From Caulobacter sp. BK020 (GTDB taxonomy: Bacteria > Pseudomonadota > Alphaproteobacteria > Caulobacterales > Caulobacteraceae), in assembly GCF_004342605.1 (NCBI RefSeq), contig NZ_SLZL01000004.1:265344-329343 (forward strand): a stretch of DNA of 64,000 bases, read 5' to 3'. This document shows, in pieces, positions 52,686-61,448 of the stretch. Below the pieces are notes generated by a model. It searched no databases and was not told where the DNA came from. It saw nothing but the letters and a program-made list of their open reading frames with translations. Position numbers and translations under genes: made by a program. Within the stretch, counting starts at the first letter, position 1; each line of letters starts with the position of its first letter.

Positions 52686-53602
52686 AACGGGCCCTGGTCA
52701 TCGGATCGGAAGGCAATATCGGCAAGCCCCTGGCGGCCCACCTGCGCGCCGAGGGCTGGGAGGTGCTGTGCGCCGACATCAAGCCCGGCTGGCGCAAGGA
52801 CTATCTGCAGGTCGACATCAACCAGCCCGCCGACCTGACGCCCACCCTGCGCTGGAAGCCGGACGTGATCTTCGCCCTGGCCGCCGTGGTCAGCCGGGTG
52901 ACCTGCGAGCAGGCCTCCAGCCTGGCGGTCAGCACCAATCTGGGCGGGCTGAACAACGTGATCCTGCTGGCCCAGGCCGCCGACGCCAGGCTGGTCTATT
53001 TCTCGACCTCCGAGGTCTATGGCCCCACCGACGGCCCGATGGACGAGGTCGCCACGGTTCCGCGGCCCAACAACCGCTACGGCCTGACCAAGCTGCTGGG
53101 CGAGCAGCTGGTCGACTACGAGGTCGCCCAGCACGGCCTGCGCGCGGTCACCTTGCGGCCGTTCATGATCTATGACGAGAACGAGGACTTCGGCGACCAC
53201 CGCTCGGCGATGATCCGCTTCGCCCACGACCTGGCGCGCGGGCGTCCGATCGAGGTCCACCGCGGCGCCGCCAGGGGCTGGCTGCACATCTCCGACGCCG
53301 TGCGGGCCATCGAGGCCGCCGCCGGGGTCGAGGATCATGCGGTGATCAATATCGGCCATCCCGACGTCGCGCCGATCGAGGCCCTGGCCGAAGGGCTCAG
53401 GACGCGGCTGGACGCCCCGCGGTCGCTGATCACCCTGCGCGACCTGCCTGCCCGGATGACCGCCGCCAAGCAGCCCAGCCTGGCCCGGATGCGCGATCTG
53501 CTGGGCGTGACGCCGAAGGTCTCGCTGGACGAGGGCCTGGATCGCGTGGTGGCGCGGGTGCGGGCCCGCCTGGCCCAGGGACACGCGGAGCAGCCGTCGT
53601 GA
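52682..53602 (+). CDS. NAD-dependent epimerase/dehydratase (extended SDR)
   Basis: A 306-residue sugar-nucleotide enzyme. [18 protein letters not shown] carries the NAD motif GxxGxx[16 protein letters not shown] has the active-site Ser/Thr, and [20 protein letters not shown] the Tyr-xxx-Lys pair. [16 protein letters not shown] is the substrate-contact part. The exact reaction (4-epimerase, dehydratase or reductase) cannot be read from the sequence. It starts at ATG 52682 with an ATGA overlap and ends with a GTGA overlap to the 2-epimerase, so the operon is tightly coupled. Confidence 0.88.
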   Translation: MKRALVIGSEGNIGKPLAAHLRAEGWEVLCADIKPGWRKDYLQVDINQPADLTPTLRWKPDVIFALAAVVSRVTCEQASSLAVSTNLGGLNNVILLAQAADARLVYFSTSEVYGPTDGPMDEVATVPRPNNRYGLTKLLGEQLVDYEVAQHGLRAVTLRPFMIYDENEDFGDHRSAMIRFAHDLARGRPIEVHRGAARGWLHISDAVRAIEAAAGVEDHAVINIGHPDVAPIEALAEGLRTRLDAPRSLITLRDLPARMTAAKQPSLARMRDLLGVTPKVSLDEGLDRVVARVRARLAQGHAEQPS

Positions 53603-54699
53603 CGACCGGCTCCACGGGCCGTTTGCTGACCGTCGTCGGCGCGCGGCCCCAGTTCGTCAAGGCCATGCCGGTCAGCCGCGCCATCGCCCGCACGTCCGGC
53701 CTGGCCGAGGTGATGATCCATACCGGCCAGCACCATGACGCGGCCTTGTCCGACAGCGTCTTTCGCCAGCTGGACCTGCCCGAGCCGGCCGAGAACCTGG
53801 GGATCCACGGCGGCTCGCACGGCGAGATGACCGGACGGATGCTGGCGGCTCTCGATGGGGTGATCGCCCGCCACGCACCGGACCTGGTGATCGTCTACGG
53901 CGACACCAATTCCACCCTGGCCGGGGCGCTGGCGGCGGCCAAGGCCGGCGTGCCGGTGGCCCATGTCGAGGCGGGCCTGCGGGTCTTCGACCGGTCCATG
54001 CCGGAAGAGACCAACCGCGTGGTCGTCGACCACCTGAGCCGGCTGCTGTTCGCCCCCACCCGGGCCGCGGTCGGCCACCTGGCGCGCGAGGGGCTGGTGG
54101 AGGGCGTTTTCCATGTCGGCGACGTGATGCAGGACGCGGTCCTGGCCATGGCCGCCCTGCCGGACCAGGGCGACGGCGTCCTGCGCCGCCTGAAGCTGAC
54201 ACCCGGCGCCTACGCCGTCGCCACCCTGCATCGGGCGGCGACGACCGACAGCGCCATCAGCCTGGCCCGCGCCGTGAGCTATCTGCGCCAGCACGCCGCC
54301 CGCCAGGCCGTGGTGCTGCCGCTGCATCCGCGCACCCGCCAGGCGGCCGGCCGGTTCGGGGTTGACCTGGCCGGCCTGACGGTGATCGAGCCCCTGGGCC
54401 CGATCGACATGCAGCGCCTGCTGGCCGGCTGCGCCCTGGTGCTCACCGACTCCGGCGGCCTGCAGAAGGAGGCCTATTTTCATCGCAAGCCCTGTGTCAC
54501 CCTGCGCGACGGCACCGAATGGAGCGAGACGGTGGACGCGGGTTGGAACCGGCTGTGGACGGTGGACGACTACCGGCCGCGGCGCGAGATCGACGACTAT
54601 GGCGCGGGAGACGCCGCCGAGCGGATCGTCGCGACGATCGCCCGCTTCCTCGGCGAGGATCTCGACGCGCCGCGCGCGATGACCGGAGCCGGCCGATGA
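53599..54699 (+). CDS. wecB: UDP-N-acetylglucosamine 2-epimerase (non-hydrolysing)
   Basis: A 366-residue GT-B-fold enzyme converting UDP-GlcNAc (or its 2,3-diacetamido uronate, as WbpI) to the manno form. VVGARPQFVKAMPVSRAI opens it, with VIVYGDTNSTLAGALAAAKA, VAHVEAGLRVFDRSMPEETN and LTDSGGLQKEAYFHRKPCV as diagnostic blocks. Start is GTG 53599, overlapping the SDR stop; the TGA stop overlaps the next ATG. Beside an LbH acetyltransferase and oxidoreductase, the WbpI role (UDP-GlcNAc(3NAc)A to ManNAc(3NAc)A) is as likely as WecB. Confidence 0.94.
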   Translation: MTTGSTGRLLTVVGARPQFVKAMPVSRAIARTSGLAEVMIHTGQHHDAALSDSVFRQLDLPEPAENLGIHGGSHGEMTGRMLAALDGVIARHAPDLVIVYGDTNSTLAGALAAAKAGVPVAHVEAGLRVFDRSMPEETNRVVVDHLSRLLFAPTRAAVGHLAREGLVEGVFHVGDVMQDAVLAMAALPDQGDGVLRRLKLTPGAYAVATLHRAATTDSAISLARAVSYLRQHAARQAVVLPLHPRTRQAAGRFGVDLAGLTVIEPLGPIDMQRLLAGCALVLTDSGGLQKEAYFHRKPCVTLRDGTEWSETVDAGWNRLWTVDDYRPRREIDDYGAGDAAERIVATIARFLGEDLDAPRAMTGAGR

Positions 54700-56078
54700 A
54701 GGACTCCCACGACCGGCCTGGTCCGCCACCCGGTCATGATGCGTCGCCGAACCGCGCGACCGGGAGCCGATCCCAGGGCGAGCCGCGGCCGCTTCGCATC
54801 CTTCTGGCCTGCAACTACGACCCGGCCAACGCGGCCATGGTCTGCGACCACATCAACGCCTTCGTCCGCTATTCACGTCATGATGTCCGCGTGCTGTCGC
54901 GGGTGGGGGAAGTCTTCGATGGCGTGGAGCTGTCGGCCTTCGACGTGGTCGTGATCCACTATTCGCTGTTCCTGGCGATGGAATCCTTCGTCGGCCCGCG
55001 TTCGCGCCGCGCCCTGGCGGCCTTTCGCGGGGTCAAGGCGGTGTTCATCCAGGACGAATACCGCTTCGTGAACGCCACCCTCGACGCGCTGGAGGCCTGC
55101 GGGGTGGACTGGGTGTTTACCTGCCTGGGCCCGGCCGAGGCCGAGCGGGTCTATGGACGCGTCGCCGGCCTGCGCACCCAGCAAGTGCTGACCGGCTACG
55201 TGCCGCACCGGCTGACCCATTATCCGCCCCTTCCCCTGTCTGCCCGCAAGACCATGGTCGGCTATCGCGGTCGGACCTATCCGGCCTGGCACGGCGAGCA
55301 GGGGCGGGAAAAAGTCCGGATCGGCAAGCTGTTCAAGCGCGACGCCCCGCGGTTCGGCATCTCGACCGACATCGCCTGGTCGGAGCGCAGCCGGCTGTAC
55401 GGCCGCGACTGGGTGACGTTCATCCGCAACTGCCAGGCGGTGCTGGCGGTGGAGAGCGGCGCCAGCGTCTTCGACTTTGACGGCGACGTGGCCGCCCGCA
55501 CGGAGAGTTTCGCCGCCCTGGTCGAGCGTCCCCATCCGATCCCCGCCCTGACGAGAAAACCGTCCTACGAGATGTTGCGCGACCGGTTCTTCGCCGGGCG
55601 CGAGGACCAGATCGACATCGCCCAGATCTCGCCCAGGGTCTTCGAGGCGATCGCTCTGCGCACCCTGATCATCGCCTATCCCGGACGGTATTCGGGCGTT
55701 CTTGAGCCCTGGCGGCACTATGTCCCGCTCGACAAGGACCACGGCAACATGGCGGAGGTGGCGGCCGTCCTGCGCGATCCCGAGCGGGTCGCCGAGATCA
55801 TCACCAACGCCTATGCCGAGATCGCCCTGAACCCGGCCTATGGCTATGGGACGATGATCGAGCTGTTCGACGCCCGGATTGCCGAGGCGGCGGACGGGCG
55901 ACCGCGCGCCGTCGTCGACAACCGCGCCGACGCCAAGTTCCGCGAGACCTTCCCCTTCTACCTGATCGACAACCCCCACGACATTCGGCGCCCTCCCCTG
56001 ATCCGGCGGCTGGCCGGCGCGACTGTCCGCCGCCTGGGCTTGGCAGACCTGGCGCGCCGCCTGCGACTAGGCTGGTGA
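54696..56078 (+). CDS. CgeB-like glycosyltransferase
   Basis: A 460-residue protein. After a disordered Pro/Ser N-terminus, LRILLACNYDPANAAMVCDH begins the first Rossmann half. The C-terminal half (IAQISPRVFEAIALRTLIIA, YPGRYSGVLEPWRHYVPL) matches the CgeB/Glyco_trans_1_2 nucleotide-sugar site, with AVLAVESGASVFDFDGDV just before. ATG 54696 overlaps the 2-epimerase stop (ATGA). It probably transfers the operon's acetamido-uronic sugar, or another sugar of the same polymer; acceptor unknown. It resembles the minus-strand gene at 56285-57370 in the same motifs. Confidence 0.85.
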   Translation: MKDSHDRPGPPPGHDASPNRATGSRSQGEPRPLRILLACNYDPANAAMVCDHINAFVRYSRHDVRVLSRVGEVFDGVELSAFDVVVIHYSLFLAMESFVGPRSRRALAAFRGVKAVFIQDEYRFVNATLDALEACGVDWVFTCLGPAEAERVYGRVAGLRTQQVLTGYVPHRLTHYPPLPLSARKTMVGYRGRTYPAWHGEQGREKVRIGKLFKRDAPRFGISTDIAWSERSRLYGRDWVTFIRNCQAVLAVESGASVFDFDGDVAARTESFAALVERPHPIPALTRKPSYEMLRDRFFAGREDQIDIAQISPRVFEAIALRTLIIAYPGRYSGVLEPWRHYVPLDKDHGNMAEVAAVLRDPERVAEIITNAYAEIALNPAYGYGTMIELFDARIAEAADGRPRAVVDNRADAKFRETFPFYLIDNPHDIRRPPLIRRLAGATVRRLGLADLARRLRLGW

Positions 56079-56120
56079 GATCGCGCCCGCCAACCCGTCC
56101 GTTGACAGGTCGGCGAAGCC

Positions 56121-56288
56121 TCAATCGATCCTGATCCATCGCTTCAGCCGCAGCAGGCGCGAGAGGTCTCGCAGCGCGCGCTTCACCGGGGGCGGGGCCG
56201 CCAGCAGGTGCGATTCCACGATGATCACCGCCCACGCGCTCCAGTCGCGCAGCCGCAGGAACAGCGGCAATCCCCAGCCCCGTCTCAC
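56121..56288 (-). CDS. Short 55-residue ORF coupled to the downstream end of a glycosyltransferase gene
   Basis: It starts with GTG 56288, overlapping the TGA of the glycosyltransferase on the same strand as GTGA, and ends at TGA 56123-56121. The product is basic and hydrophobic (VRRGWGLPLFLRLRDWSAWA, then VIIVESHLLAAPPPVKRALR). No known family is recognised. The 4-base overlap and lack of other genes in the gap support translation. It could be the C-terminal piece of a once longer glycosyltransferase or a small membrane-associated partner. Confidence 0.5.
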   Translation of the reverse strand: MRRGWGLPLFLRLRDWSAWAVIIVESHLLAAPPPVKRALRDLSRLLRLKRWIRID

Positions 56289-57370
56289 GCCAGCACCTGA
56301 CGGGTGATGTCGCCCACCACCGTCCGCCAGCTGTAGCGGCCGGAGGCCACGATCTCGGCATGGGCGCGGTCGACCATCGCCTGAGCCCGCTGCGGGTCCT
56401 GGCTGCGGTCCAGGGCCGCGTCGATGTCGGACAGGTCGCGGCGCACCGGCTGGTAGTGGACGCCGGCTTCAAGGACTCCGCTGTAGTCCCCCTCCACCAG
56501 CACCTGGAAAGTCCGGGTCGCCACCGCCTCGAGATGGCGCGGCGACATCGCGCGGATTTCGCCCCCCCTCGGCAGCACGATGGCGGAGGACGGCGGGGTC
56601 CATCCCTCGGATCCCGCCGACGCCAGGTCGCTGGTCAGCAGATCGCCCTTCGGATCAACGATCGAGGAGCCGCCCTCGACCCCGACGACGGCCCGGCTGG
56701 CGCCCAGCAGGCGGATCCAGGCCTCTCCCGCCAGCCGGCGCTGGCCGTCGACCGCCACGTCGGCGCGATGGCCGCCGGCTTGGGCCCAGGCCTCCGCCCT
56801 CAGCCCGACCTCGCGCTTGAGCCGGCCCATCTCGCCCAGCCAGGCCGGCGTCTCCCAGGCCCGATAGCTGACGGAGATCGGCCGCCCCGCCAAGTCGCTC
56901 GACGACCGCCGCATCAGACGATCGTCGACATAGGCGGTCAGGAAGCGCCTCAGGACGTATGATCTTTGGTCGACCGGATAGACCTCGTCCCATAGCACTG
57001 GTTCGAGCGCGGTCAGCAGCAGGTCGATCCGCGTCTCGACCAGCAGAGCGCGCAGCGCCTGGAGCCCGAGGAATTCGTCCAGCGGCGCGGCGACCCGCCG
57101 GGCTCGCGCCGGAACCGCGTCCATCGCCCGTCGCAATCCCCCAAGACCGATGGGGGTGTACCGCGCGGCCAGGGCCGTCGCGTCGACCATCACCAGATCG
57201 GGATCCAGCTGGGAGACCCAGGTCGGGTTGAACGGAAATCCTATGTTCAGGAAGGTCACCGGTCCCGGGAAACAGGTCTTCCAGGCGAAGATGCGTTGGT
57301 GCTCCCAGCGGCGCATCGGCCACTGGCCGCGCCAGTTGTACAGCACCAAGGCGGTTGGTCGGCTCCCCAT
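56285..57370 (-). CDS. CgeB-like glycosyltransferase
   Basis: A 361-residue protein. ALVLYNWRGQWPMRRWEHQR opens the N-terminal domain. The C-terminal MSPRHLEAVATRTFQVLVEG and DYSGVLEAGVHYQPVRRDL parallel the SPR-EA-A-RT..GRYSGVLEPWRHYVPL of the plus-strand gene at 54696, and VVGVEGGSSIVDPKG parallels its VESGASVFDFDG. So the two are remote paralogues converging on the same nucleotide-sugar-binding layout. ATG 57370 has no good ribosome site. The gene is followed by a coupled 55-residue ORF. Its target glycan is unknown. Confidence 0.82.
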   Translation of the reverse strand: MGSRPTALVLYNWRGQWPMRRWEHQRIFAWKTCFPGPVTFLNIGFPFNPTWVSQLDPDLVMVDATALAARYTPIGLGGLRRAMDAVPARARRVAAPLDEFLGLQALRALLVETRIDLLLTALEPVLWDEVYPVDQRSYVLRRFLTAYVDDRLMRRSSSDLAGRPISVSYRAWETPAWLGEMGRLKREVGLRAEAWAQAGGHRADVAVDGQRRLAGEAWIRLLGASRAVVGVEGGSSIVDPKGDLLTSDLASAGSEGWTPPSSAIVLPRGGEIRAMSPRHLEAVATRTFQVLVEGDYSGVLEAGVHYQPVRRDLSDIDAALDRSQDPQRAQAMVDRAHAEIVASGRYSWRTVVGDITRQVLA

Positions 57371-57460
57371 GTCCAGCAGACTAGGCGACGCCGGGTTCGG
57401 CCGGGCCTTCAGTCGCCAGGCGGGCAGAAAACGATCGCGAGGCCATCAACGCTATCCTGA

Positions 57461-57550
57461 CTAGAGCATCGCGCGGAAAAGTGGATGCCGGTTTTCCGCA
57501 AAAGCGATGCGAAAACAAAAATCTAGAGCAAATCGCGCGATTTTCTCTAG
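57461..57550. repeat. Dispersed nested-hairpin repeat, copy 3
   Basis: Same 90-bp unit as 17359-17448 and 33303-33408, bounded by CTAG. The outer stem GCATCGC/GCGATGC is perfect here, and the second hairpin has one mismatch (GATTTTCTCT). It sits in front of the glycosyltransferase start. Confidence 0.92.
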
Positions 57551-57598
57551 AGCGCCCGATGCGCTCAACCCGAGCGTCGGCGGCGTCGGCCGTTGCTG

Positions 57599-58729
57599 TC
57601 AACGCCTAAGGCTGTCGCCCTGGGCCGTGCGCAGGGTCTCGGAGGGCGACTCGCCGAACATGGCCCGGTAGGCGCCGGCGAACCGTCCCAGTTCCCAGAA
57701 ACCCTGGTCCAGCGCCACCTGGGTGACCGTGGTCGGCCGGTCGGCCGCGTCCAGCAGCCGGGCCCGGGCCGCCGACATGGCCTTCAGGCGCAGATAGGCT
57801 TTTGGACTGATGTCGAGCAGGTCGCGGAAGGCGCGATACAGGGTTCGGCGCGAGATGTTCAGGGCCAGGCAGATGTCTTCGACCTGCACGGCCTGGCGGG
57901 CGCCGCCGCCTTCCACGAAATCCTCGGCGCCGCGCACGATGCGAGCGGCGTTCAGCACGCCCCGCCGGACTCCGCCCTCGACCTGGACCTCGGCCAAGGC
58001 CGTCATTACGCCGTCCAGCAATTCGTCGCGCAGGAAGGCGACGGCGCCGCTCGGAACGCCGCCGCCGAGGGCCCTCAACAGGCTGGAGCAACCCTGCAGC
58101 ACGCGCTTGCAGGCGGCCCGGGCCGCGGGGGGCGGCGAATAGACGGCCGGCTCGGTCCAGAAGCCGGGGTCGGCCAGCCATTCGAAGGCTTCGGCCCGCT
58201 GCATCACCAGGCCCCATGGCGCGGTGACGACGGCATAGGCGACGTGACCCTGGAACCGCCCGTCCAGTTCGCCGCCCGGCGGGATGGCGATGATGTCGCC
58301 CGCCTCCACCCGGTGGCCCCACTGGTTGAGCACGCCCTCCTGCTCCATCACCGAAACCAGGCTGAAGGCCTTCTGGTCGACGATTCCTCGAACACGAAGA
58401 TCGCCATCGAACGCCCCGGCGTCGAAACCCATGTCGCCCAGGGTCGCCCGTAGCAGATGGCCTCGGCAGGGTTCCGGCGTGAGCTGGGTGACCGTCAGGT
58501 CGCGCCCGGCGGCGTGGGCCCAGACCTCGTGCGCGCCCCGGGTCTCGCGGGCCACGACCTGACCCAGGACGATCGCCGCCGATCGCGCCCCGAACGACCG
58601 CCGCTCGTCCAGCGTTCCAGCGACTAGCCCGTCGTCGGACGGATCGCCATCGACCGGCGCCTCGGCTTGCTCCCACTCGATGCTCGACCAGGATCGAAGA
58701 TGGGGATCCTTCGCGCTTTCCTTGTCCAT
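57599..58729 (-). CDS. AraC-family transcriptional regulator
   Basis: A 376-residue regulator. The C-terminal HTH pair is QVEDICLALNISRRTLYRAF with DISPKAYLRLKAM, and TVTQVALDQGFWELGRFAGA followed by YRAMFGESPSETLR, as in AraC/XylS. The 250-residue N-terminal part is a cupin-like ligand domain of the AraC-binding type (VSVMEQEGVLNQWGHRVEAG, DIIAIPPGGELDG). ATG 58729 has AGGAGAGG 4 bases upstream; an earlier start at 58795 lacks one. Its ligand and targets are unknown. The divergent gene at 59065 is a possible target. Confidence 0.92.
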   Translation of the reverse strand: MDKESAKDPHLRSWSSIEWEQAEAPVDGDPSDDGLVAGTLDERRSFGARSAAIVLGQVVARETRGAHEVWAHAAGRDLTVTQLTPEPCRGHLLRATLGDMGFDAGAFDGDLRVRGIVDQKAFSLVSVMEQEGVLNQWGHRVEAGDIIAIPPGGELDGRFQGHVAYAVVTAPWGLVMQRAEAFEWLADPGFWTEPAVYSPPPAARAACKRVLQGCSSLLRALGGGVPSGAVAFLRDELLDGVMTALAEVQVEGGVRRGVLNAARIVRGAEDFVEGGGARQAVQVEDICLALNISRRTLYRAFRDLLDISPKAYLRLKAMSAARARLLDAADRPTTVTQVALDQGFWELGRFAGAYRAMFGESPSETLRTAQGDSLRR

Positions 58730-59064
58730 CGGACCTCTCCTGGCGGGGACGACGCGATCAATGGCGTCCGCGCCCTGATCTTGAGACGACCGCACCCGTC
58801 GCCGCGCCCGATTCGCCCTCCAACGATGCCACGGTCGATCTGTGTTGTAAGTAAGGTGAAACCACTAGAAAGCATCGAAGTAACAGAGAAAATTACAACT
58901 TTTGAATGGCTTAGCTTGGTAATCAAGTTTTAGGTATAGTTAATTTGACGTTATTCATTAATACGAAAAATACCCAGGCATAGATGCGATTTTGGCACTC
59001 GCCGCATAGCAATCCGAGAGATTTCCGAAGAGACATGGTGACCAGGCGCCCCCTGGAGGACTCT
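58730..59064. other. AT-rich divergent intergenic region
   Basis: 335 bases between the AraC gene and the coiled-coil gene. From about 58840 to 58990 the GC content falls sharply (for example TTAATTTGACGTTATTCATT). No gene is supported. Low GC and divergent genes suggest a regulated promoter, possibly of foreign origin. Confidence 0.45.
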
Positions 59065-59571
59065 ATGGTTCGTCAGACTTGGAAGGAAATGGCGATCTTC
59101 GGAAAACGGAATCTCGCGGAAACAGCCGGCGGCGCGCCCGAGCGGGATCGCCTGGCGCAGGCCTTGCGCGACATGAAGGCGGCCTGCGACGGCGAACGGC
59201 GGCAAAGGCGCCAGATCGCGGAGAGCGGCGCCCGCCAGCTGAGTCGGGCCCAGGCCGTCCTGCGCGAGGCCGAGGCCCGGCAACGCGACGCCGAGGCGGC
59301 GCTGCGCCGGGCCCGGCGGATGGCCGCGGTCGGCTGGATGGCCGCCGAGGCCTGCCGCGACATGACCGCCCTGCACGCGGTGGCGACGAAGGCCCTGACC
59401 TCGTCCCGCGAGCGCCTGCAGGGCGACCACCGGGCGGTCAACGAGATCGACTGGGCCCTGGGCGGCCTGAACCAGGCCGAGCAGATGCTGGACCGGGTCG
59501 CCGCCTATCTCGACGCCCGCCGCGAGACCGCCCAAGGCGCCCATATCGACGGGTTGCTGGCGCGCGGCTGA
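59065..59571 (+). CDS. Coiled-coil protein with degenerate DHp-like helices
   Basis: A 168-residue protein with GGAGG 6 bases before ATG 59065. Residues 25-95 form a long Ala/Arg/Glu/Gln coiled coil (LSRAQAVLREAEARQRDAEA). Then RRMAAVGWMAAEACRDMTAL resembles the KMEAVGQLTGGIAHDFNN phosphoacceptor helix of histidine kinases but lacks the His. The second helix AVNEIDWALGGLNQAEQMLD matches DHp helix 2. There is no ATPase domain. It may be a dimerisation remnant or a non-catalytic partner of a kinase. It diverges from the AraC gene. Confidence 0.7.
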   Translation: MVRQTWKEMAIFGKRNLAETAGGAPERDRLAQALRDMKAACDGERRQRRQIAESGARQLSRAQAVLREAEARQRDAEAALRRARRMAAVGWMAAEACRDMTALHAVATKALTSSRERLQGDHRAVNEIDWALGGLNQAEQMLDRVAAYLDARRETAQGAHIDGLLARG

Positions 59572-59595
59572 GCACGCGCCAGGCCGCGCCTCGGG

Positions 59596-61272
59596 CTACG
59601 CCTCGATATCGACGTCCTTGGTTTCCTTGAGGAACAGGACGCCCACCACCGCGGTCACCGCGGCCACCACGATCGGGTACCACAGGCCATAATAGATGTT
59701 GCCCGTCGCCGCGACCATGGCGAAGGCCGTGGTCGGCAGGAAGCCCCCGAACCAGCCGTTGCCGATGTGGTAGGGCAGGCTCATCGAGGTGTAGCGGATG
59801 TTGGTCGGGAACAGCTCGACCAGCATGGCGGCGATCGGGCCATAGACCATGGTCACGTACAGCACCAGGATCGCCAGCACCGCCACCACCAGAGGCTTGT
59901 TGATCAGGGCGTCGTCGGCCTTGGCCGGATAGCCGGCGGTCTTCAGCGCCGCGCCCAGTTCCTTCTCCCAGGCCGTCTTGCGGGCCTTGAACGTCGCCTT
60001 GTCCAGGGTCTGGCCCGGGAACGAGGCGATGGTCTTCTGGCCGATCTTCACCTGGGCCACCGAACCGGCCGGGGCGGCCTGGTTGGCGTAGGTCACGCCG
60101 GCCTTGGCCAAGTACGACTTGGCCAGGTCGCACGAGCGGTTGAACACCGTCTTGCCCACCGGGTCGAACTGGAACGAGCAGTCGGCCGGGTCAGCCACGA
60201 CCGTCACCGGCGCGGAGGCCACGGCGGCGGCCAGCTGAGGATTGGCGGCCGTCGTCAGGGTCTTGAACAGCGGGAAATAGGTCAGGGCCGCCAGGATGCA
60301 GCCCAGCATGATGATCGGCTTGCGACCGATCCTGTCCGACAGCCAGCCGAAGATCACGAAGAACGGCGTGCCGATCAGCAGGGCGACGGCCACCAGCAGG
60401 TTGGTCGTGCCGCCGTCGACCTTGAGCATCTTCTCCAGGAAGAACAGGGCGTAGAACTGGCCGGTGTACCAGACCACCGCCTGGCCGGCCGTCAGCCCCA
60501 CCAGGGCCAGCAGCACGATCTTCAGGTTGCCCCAGTTGGCGAACGAGTCGGCCAGGGGCTTCTTGCTGCCCTTGCCCTCGTCGACCATCTTCTGGAACGA
60601 TGGGCTTTCGGCCAGTTGCAGGCGGATCCACAGCGACACGCCCAGCAGCAGCACCGAGATCAGGAACGGGATACGCCAGCCGAAGGCCTCGAAGGCGTCG
60701 GCCCCGGTCGCGTTGCGGGTCAGCAGGATCACCACCAGGCTGAGGAACAGGCCGAAGGTGGCGGTCACCTGGATGAAGCTGGTGTAGAAGCCGCGCCGTC
60801 CGGGCGGGGCGTGCTCGGCCACATAGGTGGCGGCGCCGCCGTATTCGCCGCCCAGGGCCAGGCCCTGGACCAGGCGCATGATCACCAGGGCGATGGGCGC
60901 GGCGATGCCGATGGCGGCGTAGCTGGGCAGCAGGCCGACCGTGAAGGTCGACAGGCCCATCAGGAGCATGGTGACCAGGAACGTGTTCTTGCGGCCCCAC
61001 AGGTCGCCCAGGCGGCCGAACACCAGAGCCCCGAACGGCCGCACCGCGAAGCCGGCCGCGAAGGCCAGCAGGGCGAAGATGTAGCCCGTGGTCTCGTTGA
61101 CCCCCGAGAAGAAGTGCTTGGTGATGTAGGTGGCCAGCGAGCCGTAGAGGTAGAAGTCGTACCACTCGAACACCGTGCCGACCGAGGCGGCTCCGATGAC
61201 CAGGGCGTCCTTGCGCCCGACGGCGCGACCGTCCTTGGCGCCCTTCACCGTTTGCGCGGCGTCGCTTCCCAT
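59596..61272 (-). CDS. MHS-family MFS transporter with large inter-helix insertion
   Basis: A 558-residue, 12-segment carrier. ASVGTVFEWYDFYLYGSLAT is the MHS signature, with FGRLGDLWGRKNTFL and LVQGLALGGEYGGAATYVAE. Between two late membrane segments there is an insertion of about 110 hydrophilic residues (starting near NPQLAAAVASAPVTV, with cysteines in DCSFQFD and RSCDLAK) that ordinary members lack. ATG 61272 has GGGGGA 7 bases upstream. The cargo is probably a carboxylate or amino acid derivative, but no catabolic gene indicates which. Its stop lies 24 bases from the convergent coiled-coil gene. Confidence 0.9.
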   Translation of the reverse strand: MGSDAAQTVKGAKDGRAVGRKDALVIGAASVGTVFEWYDFYLYGSLATYITKHFFSGVNETTGYIFALLAFAAGFAVRPFGALVFGRLGDLWGRKNTFLVTMLLMGLSTFTVGLLPSYAAIGIAAPIALVIMRLVQGLALGGEYGGAATYVAEHAPPGRRGFYTSFIQVTATFGLFLSLVVILLTRNATGADAFEAFGWRIPFLISVLLLGVSLWIRLQLAESPSFQKMVDEGKGSKKPLADSFANWGNLKIVLLALVGLTAGQAVVWYTGQFYALFFLEKMLKVDGGTTNLLVAVALLIGTPFFVIFGWLSDRIGRKPIIMLGCILAALTYFPLFKTLTTAANPQLAAAVASAPVTVVADPADCSFQFDPVGKTVFNRSCDLAKSYLAKAGVTYANQAAPAGSVAQVKIGQKTIASFPGQTLDKATFKARKTAWEKELGAALKTAGYPAKADDALINKPLVVAVLAILVLYVTMVYGPIAAMLVELFPTNIRYTSMSLPYHIGNGWFGGFLPTTAFAMVAATGNIYYGLWYPIVVAAVTAVVGVLFLKETKDVDIEA

Positions 61273-61448
61273 TCGCATTTCCCCCGTCGCCGCGGCCGGC
61301 GATCAAACACTGTTACCGCAACCATAATGACCGGCGTTCGCGGCGTTGGCGAGAGGCTATACATGAACCGGACGAAAGCCGAAGCGTTGGCTCGGAGAAA
61401 TCTTCACGGTCCCATCTTGCGGGACCAGGCAAGCGGTTGGGGATCCCG

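Noticed and set aside
61279..61448. Magnesium riboswitch before corA
   Set aside because: The 170-base leader is shared with the divergent transporter and shows no M-box-like set of stems.
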